From the NCBI RefSeq assembly GCF_963576675.1, contig NC_088918.1, forward strand, positions 62,451,001 through 62,515,000: 64,000 bases of DNA, read 5' to 3'. The notes under the pieces are model-generated. The model was given only the letters and a program-made list of their open reading frames with translations, was not told the DNA's origin and made no database searches. Position 1 is the stretch's first letter. The number at the start of each line of letters is the position of its first letter. Source of the stretch: Euphorbia lathyris (taxonomy: Eukaryota; Streptophyta; Magnoliopsida; Malpighiales; Euphorbiaceae). This document shows, piece after piece, positions 11,001 to 22,244 of this stretch. Position numbers and translations under genes: made by a program.

Positions 11001-12531
11001 ATAGAGTGCAAATGAATTGACAAAATATATACCAAATCCACCAAGCAAAACTTTGATTTCTACTTGTGTGTTAGTTATATCCCTAAGATAATCCATTATG
11101 CTCAAGAAGAACCAGGAACAAAGAACCACAAGGGTACTTGGAGAGCATATTTGAACTTTATACGTACCTTTCTGACTCCCCATCTAGATTTAGAAGTTTC
11201 TTCACCAAACCCTTTACTTTGTCGTTGTATAGAGAGAGCAACTTTTTCTTCTGTAACATAAATCTGTCTTTTGTCATATATGCTGTGCAGTTAAGTTCAA
11301 AACCCCCAGTCAATCAGCCATAGTATGCAATAATGGAATCAGGTATAATAAAGTTCAAAGCTACATATGCACAGAATTGATTTTGTAGGGGGGAAAAGGA
11401 AGTAGAGTTGCTAGCAAAAAAAAGGTGTACTGCAGTTTAGCTTTATTAAGATAAATGCAACTTCACATTTTAAACCCAATGTCTAGACAATGAATAAATA
11501 ATGCATGATAATAAAGCACATATGAAGAAGTGGAGCATGAATTGAACTGCACCTGATGCAGCGTTCATCTTGAAAAGGGCAAAAATGTCAACCATCCAAT
11601 GGCAGAAATAATAATACTAGACAATGGAAAGTTCAGTTTATGAAGTTCTGAAAAGGTGTCATCAGCCATGGTGGTGATACCTATTCTCTCTAGTGCTCAA
11701 ATTGTATAGTCTTATTTTATATTCTCGTCAGTACTCAAATTTTAGAGGCTTATGTTACACAAAATAGAACAATTTTTTGTGGGACACAAGAACACAAGGC
11801 GGGAAAGCGTTAATGATTGACCTGCATCTCAGTTGCTCGATATAAAGTTGTTCCCTTCAGCTCTAATAGCTCTTCATCAGTAAACCAAAGTGGATTTCCA
11901 AAAGTGGAAGGAAGCATGTCAAGGTACCTATTGTGTTGTTTCACCCAAAATCAATCTCAATCATTTATAAACACATGAAATTGCTAATAAAATGAAAGAG
12001 AATAAAAGTTCTGAGAATTGCATTAGATACATACGGTTTCCAAGAAGACTTCTTTCTAAGTCGCTCCAACATTAGAAACAAAACCATCAAGAACCTGTCA
12101 TCCACTTCTCCTTCTTCAAACATAGCTCTACATTCAGGTCCAATAAGAGGATCTTGCAATACTCTCATTGGAGTTATTGCCAAATCCAACGGAACAACAA
12201 CCAGGATTCCTGAAATTTCACGAATTTTCTTTTTACTTGCAGAACAGAATATAAACCAATCACTGAACATGAAAAGGATGAAAATGAAATTATTTACCAT
12301 CAGGGACATCATTTGCAGAAAAAATGCCAAAACCTTTATTTGGACCGCAATATTTGATGTTGCAACCTCGTAGCTCAACCTTATTCGCCTGAATTCCAGT
12401 ATCCAAAAGATGAGCAGAAATGCAAGAGAAATTCAATGATAAAATTATAAAAAAATATATATCAAAAAAGGGAAGTAGACCTGAAGCCACTGGAGGAATC
12501 TTTCGAGTTTTGCTTCTTCTGCACCTGCCAT
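5045..12531 (-). CDS. SET-domain protein methyltransferase, Rubisco-LSMT/SETD3 type (16 exons)
   Basis: Exons, in order of transcription: 12531-12481, 12388-12298, 12209-12035, 11927-11822, 11250-11168, 10462-10436, 10327-10158, 10068-9955, 9662-9582, 9423-9359, 8626-8570, 7954-7883, 7761-7513, 6393-6278, 6181-6086, 5153-5045. They sum to 1662 nt (553 residues plus TGA). Every intron has GT-AG ends and every junction keeps frame. The start is MAGAEEAKLERF. SET signatures are GFGIF (36-40), the split SET core with DFCNHD (268-273), SYGNKGNEE and the tyrosine in LYLYGF (about 327), followed by a Rubisco-LSMT substrate-binding-like C-terminal half ending near LTRLFLKEAEHAL. The family transfers methyl groups from SAM to protein lysine or histidine; the substrate here is unknown. 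From memory it most resembles the Arabidopsis At1g24610 type. Introns carry several MITEs. A 1-aa choice at the exon 7 donor (GTGAGA at 10157) was set by phase. Confidence 0.93.
5262..5662. mobile_element. Probable MITE in the last intron of the SET gene
   Basis: The left end has GGGTAAATAACAC and the right end CTATTTAC preceded by GGGTGTAATGTACC, with matching inner blocks on the opposite strand. The arms are imperfect and no clear target duplication is seen, so boundaries are approximate. Confidence 0.45.
5783..6000. mobile_element. Small MITE in the last intron of the SET gene
   Basis: Inverted arms of about 60 bp: the left arm has GGTCAATTCTATTTTTACTG and TTTAAATAGATAC, the right arm has their reverse complements with a few changes. 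There is no coding content. The target duplication is unclear because the ends are themselves palindromic. Confidence 0.55.
6658..6969. mobile_element. Stowaway-like MITE in intron 13 of the SET gene
   Basis: A 312-bp element with termini CTCCCTCCGATCTTAAATAG and an imperfect inverse ending AGAGGGAG, flanked by TA dinucleotides (6656-6657 and 6970-6971). The CTCCCTCC terminus and TA duplication are the Stowaway (Tc1/mariner) hallmark. Inner blocks match GTCGTTTAGG and CCTAAACGACA. Confidence 0.8.
7073..7402. repeat. Tandem duplication of about 160 bp in intron 13
   Basis: Copy one (7073-7230) and copy two (7231-7402) both begin TTAGTATTGATCTACTTCTG and end at GCAA-TATATT. They differ at scattered sites and by a short insertion in copy two. 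It is intronic and has no coding role. Confidence 0.85.
8168..8545. mobile_element. MITE in intron 11 of the SET gene
   Basis: The arms share CACTACTAACAT and GGCCCCTAAAC-like blocks in inverse order, and the right end closes with TATTTTACCC. The style resembles MULE-derived MITEs. Only a partial AAAAT flank match was seen, so class is tentative. Confidence 0.6.
10551..10995. mobile_element. Near-perfect 205-bp-arm hairpin MITE in intron 5 of the SET gene
   Basis: The left arm (about 10551-10755) begins CTGAAAGTATAACATATCAG and the right arm (about 10790-10995) is its reverse complement with only a handful of mismatches. A short loop separates them. TTA flanks both ends (10548-10550 and 10996-10998), which fits a PIF/Harbinger-like 3-bp duplication, though TTA is short enough to arise by chance. 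The host intron is transcribed, so the transcript can fold into a very long duplex. Confidence 0.85.
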
Positions 12532-12605
12532 TGTCTGCTCCAATCTGAGATAGTTGAACTGATTCGTGATTGACATTGTTTTTCAAAGAATAATTAAACC
12601 CCACT

Positions 12606-12614
12606 CTAGGGTTT
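12606..12614 (-). promoter_or_regulatory. Telo-box upstream of the SET gene
   Basis: AAACCCTAG on the minus strand, about 75 bp upstream of the SET start codon. Telo-boxes are common near transcription starts of growth-related plant genes. One short match is weak evidence. Confidence 0.35.
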
Positions 12615-12742
12615 AACCAGATATGCTTGAATTAAAACTTCTTGTCGTTTCGATGGGTTGGTTCAAAATTTGAGTCAGATCGCATAATCTGAATCACTTG
12701 GGTTCGATTTAAAATTACTGAATCCCTTTTATTTTAATATGG

Positions 12743-13060
12743 GGTTAAATGCACCACTCGTTACTTACATGGTTGTCATACTGAATTTCAATTTGTTTCA
12801 ATAAAATCACTGAACTTTAAACTTTATCTCAATTAAGTCACTCCAGTCATTTTTTCTGAACTGAGATCACCGGAATGATCACGTGTCCAACATGTCATCT
12901 TGCTAATGACACGTGGCAGCCACGTCATCACCAACTGGCTGCCACGTGTCTTTTTTTTATGATTTTTTTTTAACTTTTAACTCTTCCAAAATTATCTAAA
13001 TATAATTAGAGTTAAAATCAAACCAACACTATTTCGGTAAACTTAAAATTCTAATTCTAA
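12743..13060 (+). repeat. Putative MULE left terminal inverted repeat
   Basis: It begins GGGTTAAATGCACCACTCG and includes CACGTGTCC, ACACGTGGCAGCCACG and CTGCCACGTGTC, a make-up common in plant MULE ends. The matching right end was not found in the window, so no target duplication can be shown. It lies upstream of MULE transposase fragments at 13786 and 36843, so it may be the left end of that element. The ACGTG words could also act as G-box or ABRE sites. Confidence 0.45.
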
Positions 13061-13246
13061 ATTCTCAAAAAAAAAAAAAAAAAAACCCATCAATTTCTTC
13101 ATTCTCAAAATCCAGGACATTCTCCTCTTCTCACCCTAACCATTACGATTCCAACACCAACACTGAACTGCTTTTAAGTATTCTTTCCCTCAAGTTCGTT
13201 CATATTCTTCCATTCCCAAACGCCAGTCAGTTCTGATATCCAAACG

Positions 13247-13422
13247 ATGGAAAAAACCAAACAACTGGTATGTGATTGTTCAAATATATTTTGTGAATTA
13301 AGTAATTAATTAGGAGATACTAATGAAAATCAAATTAACAAACCATGTTTTTTCAGCTTTTAGGTTTGATTTCATATGTAATGATGGGTTCTGGAGCATT
13401 GATGATCATTGTTTCAACCTGA
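13247..13422 (+). CDS. Candidate 28-residue hydrophobic mini-protein (2 exons)
   Basis: Exon 1 (13247-13267) reads MEKTKQL and stops at a GTATGTG donor. Exon 2 (13357-13422) follows a T-rich tract ending TTTTTTCAG and reads LLGLISYVMMGSGALMIIVS plus T and a TGA. The joined frame is open, the 89-nt intron is a normal plant size and the start context AACGATGG is good. The product would be a single membrane-spanning segment. It lies between a possible MULE end and MULE coding remnants, so it may be a leader exon of that transposon rather than a gene. I recognise no family. Confidence 0.3.
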
Positions 13423-13785
13423 ACCACCATTAAAAGAAATCAAATGATAATTTTGTGAATCCAGTTATGTTCAAAAGCTTAAGGAACTGAACCACCATTA
13501 TATATCATTTTCATACACATTTCATAATTTAGTATCATATATTCTCACAGTTCTTTGAAATCTATTATGTGGCTTATGCTTTTTTTTTCAATTTAATGGT
13601 TTCATACCTGTTTTGGCTTGTCTTATGTGTTTGTTTTACTTGAATTGTTTTTCTTTGATGCAAGGGATAAATCTTGAATCATTTATGTTGTTTGTTTATA
13701 ACGAATTGGTGTTTCTAATTTGTAGAATTATGCTATTTGTAGCATCTTATACCTTATTAATTTTTTGTTTTCGATCTAATTGAAG
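13423..13785. other. Non-coding stretch before the MULE fragment
   Basis: AT-rich DNA with no supported gene. It may be intron or leader of the MULE transposase transcript. Confidence 0.4.
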
Positions 13786-13837
13786 TTGAAGTTCCTATCC
13801 AAGTGCCTAGAGACATGTGCGAAGAGGGGACTAAAAT
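13786..13837 (+). pseudogene. MULE transposase, short fragment left of the gypsy insertion
   Basis: This frame reads VEVPIQVPRDMCEEGTK and runs directly into the gypsy 5' LTR. The flanking AAAAT (13833-13837) resembles the GAAAT (36840-36844) right of the gypsy 3' LTR, and the acidic MULE frame resumes there. I infer that one MULE coding region was split by the gypsy insertion. Confidence 0.5.
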
Positions 13838-13843
13838 TGATAT

Positions 13844-15187
13844 TGTTAGTCCCTTATAACGTAACAAGTTAGTTCCAAAGGGAGGGGATAGGAACTATTT
13901 TAAAATTTTGGTACGTTAAGGCTGACTTCTTTTCTTAGTGAAAAGGATTACACAGCGCGCTGAGTGATTTTAAGACACTAGCTTAGTTAACTTGTGACTA
14001 AGTCAGCTTCTTTCCTTGAGTCAGGAGATAGCACTTGAGTCTATTCCTGAACTCGGATACTCAATGCACACACAACTCAGCGTGACCTCTTTACTTAGTC
14101 AGTTTTCAAGCAAGCAAAATATATAAAGGAGTTTAAAGGTTAGAAGGATATTACTCAGCAGATTTATCCAGGTTCGGTCTCTATGCCTACGTCCTGTCCC
14201 CGGAACACGTTCCGAGCTTTCGAATTCTCTACTGAGCTCTTTAAAGGTAGAGCATCAAACCTTTTACAACTAGAAGCTGAGTATAACAAGAGTACCTTCC
14301 TCTATACCTCTACTCACTCCTATTCTACTGCTGAGTACTATAACCGAGTATTCAGCATCTCCTTTCTATTCTTCTAGAAATGATAATGAGATTGTCCTAA
14401 ACAACAATTGCTAAGAAACTTTAGATGATTGAATAATCACTCTAGACTTTTACACAATAATATGGAAATTGATGTAAGTATTTGCTTTGTTTTTCTCACA
14501 GATTCTTCGAGTATGAATTTGGTCAGCGTAATTGCTAGTTGAAGATCTGCATCGAATGAAGCAACTGAAAGGCCTATTTATAGTGACACTTGAGGCTTCG
14601 GTGATTTCGAATTTCGAAATAACCGTTGGAGGGAAACGGCTTCATGTCGTTGTCACTCAGTACTCGCTCAGTGCCGTTGGCCAATCAGATTATTGCATCT
14701 TCTATCTTCGGTCAGTGCTGAGCAGCTTTTAGTCAGACAGGCAGAATGTTTCGCCGTTTATGGCAAAGTCTTCCAGACAAGTTTCTGTGTCTTCTGAACT
14801 TTACCCAAAGTAGAAATACTTTGTCTTGAAGTTGTTCCTGCTCAGCTGCTGTCTTGTACTCTTTGTCGTCCAACTCAGCAGCTTCATTCCGAAGTAGATG
14901 AAGAAAGTCTTCCAGATCCTTCTTCATGCTGAGCTGCGTTTTGTCCACAACGACAGCGTTTTGTTCAAACGGGCCGAGTGGTCTTGATCTGTTTGACTTG
15001 GGCTTTTGACTTTCTTTTGGGCCTTTAGCCTTTTAATATTTGTGTCTTATAAACAAGTAACTTAACATTGAACAAACACATTAGTGTAATAAGTCAAAGC
15101 ATTTAAACTTAGTGTGTTTAGAATATATTTAAACATATACTTAAATAATTTTGTCAAATCAAAATCATGTGGAAAGGTGTTTCAACA
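13844..15187 (-). repeat. 3' LTR of the copia element
   Basis: 1344 bp, plus-strand TGTTAGTCCC to GTTTCAACA. It matches the LTR at 24051-25393 throughout with scattered substitutions and 1-bp indels. The divergence is low but plainly not zero, so the insertion is not brand new. Confidence 0.95.
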
Positions 15188-15684
15188 AACTCCCCCATTT
15201 TGATGTTGGCAAAACTATTCAGTGAAGAACTCAGTGTTGAGCTCCCCCATGATAGTTGACCTTATATTACTTAATAAACTCCCCCGTAAGGGTTGAGCTA
15301 CTGACTTAGTTTTACTCTAAACATTTTAAGGTTTAATCGAGTAAGTCTTAGGTCAGTTTTCAGATAAAGGTCAGCTCATGGAACATATTCTATTAACTCA
15401 GTTTTAAGCGGAAGATTTAACTATCAGAGAGCGCTGAGTATATTGTTGTTCAATGAGTCTTATAAGACAATGTTAACATTTGATCCACACAGCATACCAT
15501 CAACAAACATTATAAATGATAAACATAGTTGATGTATTTGAAGATGCAAAACATAAAACATAATAACTCAGCATCACATAAGATTTAATCAAGTTGAATA
15601 ATTGATGCAAGCATAGTATTAATTTAACGTCAGCAGCATACAAAAGCACAGATACTTAAGAATTAGAAACTAGCTATCCAAAAG

Positions 15685-18645
15685 CTATTTCTTCTTATGG
15701 GTTGTTTTGCCCTTTCCCTTTTGCTGACTACTTCCAGCTGCCTCAGGCTGAGTTCTTCCAGCTTGTTCTTTCTCCCCCGTTTTGTCAGCATCGGGAGGAG
15801 GAGGAGACTTGAAAGAGTTGGTTAGAGCAGCTTCAGATATGCGAGCTGAGAAATCCTTCAGCTTGCCGGTGCTTTCATTTATGCCATCGAAGACAGCAAC
15901 ACCATCATCCAAGACTCCTTGAGGCACACCAATTTCAGCTGCGTTGAGCATGCTCAGTACGTATGCTTGAGATTTACCCACCCAAGTGATTGTATCAGTC
16001 AGCGCAGCATAGGCTTGATGAAACATCTTTAGCAAAGATGAGTCATAGTACTGACGCTGAATGTTTGAGTGACGTACATGGGTGAAGGTTTTGTGTGTGT
16101 ACTGGAGAATCTCATTTTGCTTCATCTGGTCAGTGTCCATCTCTGCCTTGTTTAGATTTAGTAGACGAACAGCTTCGCTAATCTGCTCTACTGAACATTA
16201 AGAGTAAGAAGAAAGCTGATGATTTGTCTTTTCTTGCTCAGTCTTAAGCTGGGTGAACAGATGCTAAACTTCGGTAGAAGTTGCATACCCTGAATTTGCA
16301 GCTGACAAGGTTTGGAATTATCCCTGAAGGGAGTTGAGATGTTGAACCATGGTCAGCTGGAGTTCAGCCAGCTTCGTGATGGACTCCTGCTTTGGTTGTT
16401 GAGCTTGGATAGAAGTCATTACCCTCAGCAGGTCTTTTAGACCTCGAACATCGTTGAGAAGTTGAGTGACTGGTGAGAGCTGAGTGGACTCAAAATCGGC
16501 AGACCCAGCAGCAGTTTCTGAAGTCTGATGAAGGTTTTGGATCAAGGACTGTGCCGAATTAATGATCCTTCTACCAGACTCAGTGGCAGTGAGATAGTTG
16601 TAGGATCCTTCATCTGGTTGCCCAGTTGCCGGAGTATGACCAGTCGGTGGAGGAGTTAGGTTCAATTCAGCATTTGAAGCGCCAGCGAGGTTAGTGACTG
16701 GGCTTGGTGTTTCAATCTGCACTTGTTCTGTTGGTTTGGGAAGTGATTGAATAGCAGCATTGATTATAGGTTCAGAGTCAGGCTGAAGCTGACTTGCTAT
16801 TGAAGGTGGGATAGGTTCAGTGCTGCCTGGAGCAGGAGTTTCCTTAGCCGGCAGAGGGCTAGGTTCAGCAGCTCCATCGAGAACTTGCTCGGTGTTGGTC
16901 GGTTTTTCAGGAGCATTTAGGTTGGCTTGTTCCTGTGGAAGAGAAACAGAGGTGTGCTTTTGAGTTTGCTCTGTCAGAGAAGTAGAAGGTTTTCTGAAGA
17001 ACTTCAGCTTGATGTTCGATGGATCATTGGTCGGTCTTTGCTGAGGTAAATCATCCATGAAGTCAAGCACTGTGGTTGGATGTGCCTTGACAAGTCTTCT
17101 TCTTCGTCCCTGGGTCCTTTGAGGAGTGGGATCAGCGTGAGTTGACTCAATTGAATGAGATGGAGAAGGTTCTCCCTAATCAGCATCATACTGTTCTGTT
17201 TGTTCAGCTTCTTCTTCTGCAGTCAACTCAGTGTTAGTTGGCTCAGCATCTTCTTCACTTGCTGTCTCCTCAGTGTCATCCTGACCACTCTCTTCTTCTT
17301 GTTGTTCTTGCTCATCATCCTGCTCTTCTTCATCTAACTCTTCTTCGAGTTGTTCAATGAACTGATCATCCAGTTCCATTGCATCGTTCTGTTGCTCAGC
17401 GTCGATGCCTTGACTCTGGGCATAATGAGAGTTAGAGGGTAGGAAGAAGTCAGTAGGTACAACATCAATTGGTCTTAACTCCGAAGAGTTCTTCTTTTTC
17501 TTTCTCAGTGATTCCTCATCAGCGTCCACACTTTCTTTTGCCTCAGGCTCATCTTGCCTAGGTCTTTTCTCAGTTGACTTGGGCTCAGCTTGACCTTTCT
17601 GAGGCTGAGTAGTTGTTCCTTTGGATACAACTTTCAGTTTCTTTGGAGGAGGAACAGCTTCCTTAGAGGTGGTTTGCACAGCTTTCCTCTTCCTGGCAGC
17701 GGGGGCCTTAGTTCTTTTGCTTTTCTTGACTACTGTTCCCTCAGTGTTCTGATCAGCAGCACCTTTTGCTTTTTTGGGAGCAATTGGCTGATCAAACTTT
17801 AAGGCGAACAGAGTAGCAGCAGTTATCTCTGATCCTTGGGCCTTGGTTTCCTCCGATAGGTCCACTCGGTGGTCTAGGAGGATTTTGGTGATGAGTGAGC
17901 CCAGCCTCAGAGTTCCAGTGCTCCTTTGAAAGCCGGCGATTAAGAATACTAGCATGTTGATGGGCTTGTAGGTCAGCATATGCCATATGAAGCATTGCTC
18001 AAAGTTTGTTGCTAAGCTGGTGCAATTTATCTTTGGGAAGATATAATTAGTCAGCAGGTAGTGTGCCATCTTTTGGTGTCAGCCCATTGAAGAGCTGGAG
18101 ATTTCTCCAGCATGGCCAGAAGGTTTGCAGAACGTAGTGGAGTACCCAGTTCCGTCCTGATCTCCAGACTTCCTAAGAATGGCTCCTTCATTCTTAAGTT
18201 TCAGAAGGCTGGCTAAGTAGGTGGGATTGATGAAGATGGTTTTGTCCTTCACCTTGGTGACCAAATAGTCCTGGTTGTCATCAGCGACACGCAGGTTGTG
18301 GTAGAATTCCCTTACCAAGTCAGGGTAGGTAGGGTAATTTATTGAGAACAGCTCGGTCCATTCATTCTTTGAGATCCACTCACAGAATGGTTGCTCAGTT
18401 TTCACAAATCCTTTCGAGAACCAACTTGAGAGGTCAATCTTGTATTCCCTCACGTTCTCATAGACCTTGGTGTATGTTCGTTCTTTAGGTTTCTTTCCCT
18501 TTGAGGAGGTGCCTTGGTCAGTTTGGGTTTTCTTGCTCGGCGTGGTAGCTTTAGTTAGGTCACGCGGTGTAGAAGGCTTGGGGTTTGCATCGGAGGGGTT
18601 CTAGGCGTGACAGGCACCGGAGATGTTTAGTGAAACCTTAGTCAT
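15685..18645 (-). pseudogene. Sirevirus third ORF (envelope-position protein), six in-frame stops
   Basis: The frame runs from the ATG at 18643-18645 to the stop at 15685 without any frame change: about 986 codons, broken only by TAG 18601-18603, TGA 18079-18081, TAG 17176-17178, TAA 16318-16320, TAG 16264-16266 and TAA 16198-16200. The N-terminal third resembles the conserved 'putative plant transposon protein' domain seen in the envelope-like ORF of SIRE-type elements. The middle is basic and K/P-rich, then strongly acidic (E/D/Q runs), then P/T/S/Q-rich, and the C-terminus ends in a lysine-rich tail. Its function in Sireviruses is not known. No clear membrane anchor was seen. Confidence 0.8.
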
Positions 18646-19124
18646 ATTTGCAGAGAAGTTTGGGAGGATTTGTAGTTTTTGAGAGAGAGAGTATGAATGC
18701 CAAAAGAATTCGTAAGCGTAAAGAAATAAAAATGGGGATTTGCCCACTATTTATAGAGGTGAGAGGTGGATCTTATCGAATCCATGTGTCAGTTTGTCCT
18801 TGGGATATTCAACCGACAAGGATCCTGACATTTATGACACATTCGGCGCATACGTCATCCTAGGTGGTTATTCGCGTGCCTTAGCATTAAGTGCAACGGA
18901 TATTTTACTCAGTGTTAGAATTCTAATCGTTCTATATTCTGAGTAGTCAGTTTTACGCAAACAGATGGTTTAAGTGATTGGTTGCTCAGTTTGAGATAAC
19001 CACTCAGTGTGCATACTTACTCAGCATGTGATATTCATTCATTTAGCATTAAACACTCAGTATGGCAATCAACTCAGCATGTATATATCACACATAATAC
19101 TTCGGAATTTATGAAAGAGGATTA

Positions 19125-22100
19125 AACATACCAATGGCTTCTCTAAGTATGTTGAATTGCTCACGTGCTAGTGGGGTTAGTGAAGATGTCAGCGAGTTGT
19201 TCATCTGTTGGAACATAGGTCAGCTTGATCTCCCCTTTGAGTACATGGTCTCTGATGAAATGATGTCTTATGCTGACATGTTTCATCCTGCTATGTTGGA
19301 TTGGGTTCTTTAATAGGTCAATGGCACTTTTGTTGTCACATTTGACTTCAATTGTTTTAGTCTGAACACCATAATCCTCTAGCTGTTGCTTAATCCAAAG
19401 GACTTGAGCAACACAGCTTCCAGCAGCAATGTACTCAGCTTCAGTGGTTGACAAGGCTACTGACGCCTGCTTCTTGCTGAACCAGGACACAAGACAGCTC
19501 CCAAGGAAGTGGCATCCTCCTGAGGTGCTTTTTCGTTCAAGCATGTCTCGTCCGTAGTCAGCGTCAGTGTATCCAAGAAGTGTGAAATCTGAAGTGTTGG
19601 GATACCATAAACCTGCATTCACTGAGCCTTGCAAGTATCTAAGGATTCTTTTTACAGCTATGTAATGAGATTCCTTAGGGTTAGATTGATATCTAGCACA
19701 GTAACATACTGAGAACTGAATGTCCGGTCTACTTGCTGTTAAGTAAAGTAGAGAGCCTATCATACCTCGATACAATCTGCTGTCTACCGACTTATCATTC
19801 TCATCAATGCAGAGGACAGTGTCAGTGCCCATTGGAGTAGATATTGGCTTACAATTTTCAAGTTCATATTTCTTCAATATCTCCTTTGCGTACTTAGTTT
19901 GACTTATGAAGATGCCGTTTTTCCCTTGTTTGATTTGAAGTCCAAGGAAGAAGTTGAGTTCTCCCATCATTGACATTTCAAACTCAGTTTGCATCTGCTT
20001 GCTAAATTCCTTGCACATTGACTCGTTAGTGGCACCAAAAATAATGTCATCCACATAAATCTGAGCCAGCAAGGTATCTTTACCCTTCCTCTTAATGAAT
20101 AAGGTTGTATCAGCTTTGCCTCTGACGTAATTTCTAGTCAGCAGGAAACTGGTCAGCCTCTCATACCAAGCACGTGGTGCTTGCTTGAGGCCGTATAGAG
20201 CCTTTTTGAGTTTATAAACATGGTTTGGGAACTTAGGATCCTCACACCCTGGAGGCTGATTAACATAGACTTCCTCGTTTATAACTCCATTAAGAAATGC
20301 ACTCTTAACATCCATTTGAAATAATTTAAAGTTCATATAAGATGCATATGCACATAAAATTCTAATAGCCTCTAGCCTTGCCACTGGGGCAAAGGTCTCA
20401 CCGTAGTCAATACCTTCTTGCTGACTGTAGCCCTGAGCTACAAGTCTTGCTTTGTTTCTGACCACGTTCCCTTGTTCATCTAGCTTGTTGCGGAAGACCC
20501 ATCTTGTTCCTATGGTCTTCTGGCTTCTTGGTTTTGGCACTAGATCCCATACTTCATTTCGTCTGAACTGATCAAGTTCTTCTTGCATTGCATTCATCCA
20601 GAATTCGTCATACTCAGCTTCAGCGAAATTCTTTGGTTCCTGGATTGAGACGAATGCTACGTTGCTGAGGTATCTCCTGAGTTGATTTCTCGTCATCAGG
20701 GTATTCTCAGCGGCATCAAGAATGGCACTTTCTGAGTGGCCTCTTGGTATTCTAATTTCCTTTGGTAGATTGATGTCTTGCGCTGGCTGTGTTTCAATAA
20801 TCTCTGCAGATGTAGACTGGTCAGTGAAAACAATTTGAGGTTCACTTTTACCTTTGATCAGCCCTTGAGGAAATGACTCAGCGGCTGTTTCTTGATCAGC
20901 GGGGGCTGAGTGTGGATCATCCTCGGTCAGCGGCTGGTATCTACCTGCAGGGTTAGTTTCGTCGAACTCTACATGTACTGACTCTTCTAAAACTTGAGTT
21001 CATTTATTGAAAACTCTATATACTTTGCTGTTTGTTGAGTAGCCTAAAAAGATAGCTTCATCAGCTTTTGAGTCAAACTTAGCTAGGCTATCTTTGGTAT
21101 TTAATATAAAACATTTACAGCCAAAGGCACGAAAGTATCCAATATTGGGCTTTCGTCCTTTCCAAAGTTCGTAGGGGATTTTCTTTAGTATAGGTCTAAC
21201 AAGAGCCCTATTAAGAATATAGCACGCTGTGTTGACAGCTTCTCCCCAAAAGTACTTTGGAAGCCTATGCTCACTCAGCATTGTCCTGGCTATTTTAACC
21301 AAGGTTTTGTTCTTCCTTTCAACAACCTCATTTTGTTGCGGCGTTCTAGGAGCAGAAAAATTATGGTCAATGCCGTTGGTTTCACAGAACTCAACAAACT
21401 GTTGGTTCTTGAATTCTCCACCATTATCACTTCGGATGTGAGCCAATCTTAGGTCTTTATCATTTTCAAGTTTTCTTACCAAATTTGAAAATGTCTCAAA
21501 GGTCTCATCCTTGCTACTCAGCAAGATGATCCAAGTGTACCGAGAAAAGTCATCTACAATGACCAAGGAAAATCTTTTTCCATCCAAACTCAGCGGCTGG
21601 ACTGGACCGAAGAGATCCAAGTGTAGTAACTCTAATGGACGCTTAGTTGAGACAATGTTTTTACTATGAAAAGATTGTTTGGTTTGTTTTCCAGCTTGGC
21701 AAGGCGTGGCATAGTTGATCTTTTTCAAATTTAAGTTCTGGCAGACCCTCAACCAATTGCTTTCTTGCTAATTTGGCCAGGAGGTCCATGCTTACATGAC
21801 CAAGTCTCCTGTGCCATAGCCAGGAATTTTCTTCCTTTGACACTAAGCATACAGTTTTTGAAAACTTCTTTTCTAAGTTCAGCATGAAGACATTATCAAT
21901 ACGAGGGGCAGTTAAAATTAACTCATTTGTTTTGCCCTCGAATATTTTACATCCAGTGTCATCAAATATAACTTTTCTCCCATTGTCACATAGCTAAGCT
22001 ACGCTGAGTAAGTTATATTTGAGTCCGCTGACTAGGGAGACAGACTCAATAGTAGGATTACCACCAACGGTTCCTGACCCTACTATCTTACCCTTTTTGT

Positions 22101-22235
22101 TGTCTCCAAAACTTACGCTTCCTCCTCGTTTACGCTCAAATGTGATGAACTGAGTTTCATCACCAGTCATATGCCTCGAGCATGCGCTGTCAATGTACCA
22201 CATCTTTGACTTCTCAGCACACCTCAGGCTTACCT
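19125..22235 (-). pseudogene. Copia pol: protease, integrase, reverse transcriptase, RNase H (broken)
   Basis: The minus-strand order is protease (WYIDSACSRHMTGD, 22200 region), integrase with an H-x-x-x-H zinc finger (WLWHRRLGHVS) and a D-D-E core (LDLFGP, RSDNGGEF, NEVVERKN), then RT with [10 protein letters not shown] and RNase H with DADYG and STTEAEYIA. Order IN before RT defines copia. Breaks: a TAG after the protease at 21994-21996, a frame change near 21700, a TGA at 21000-21002 between IN and RT, and a 1-nt shift near 19180 close to the C-terminus. It cannot encode a working polyprotein. Pol lies in a different frame from gag and opens just after the gag stop. Confidence 0.93.
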
Positions 22236-22244
22236 ACAATATAG

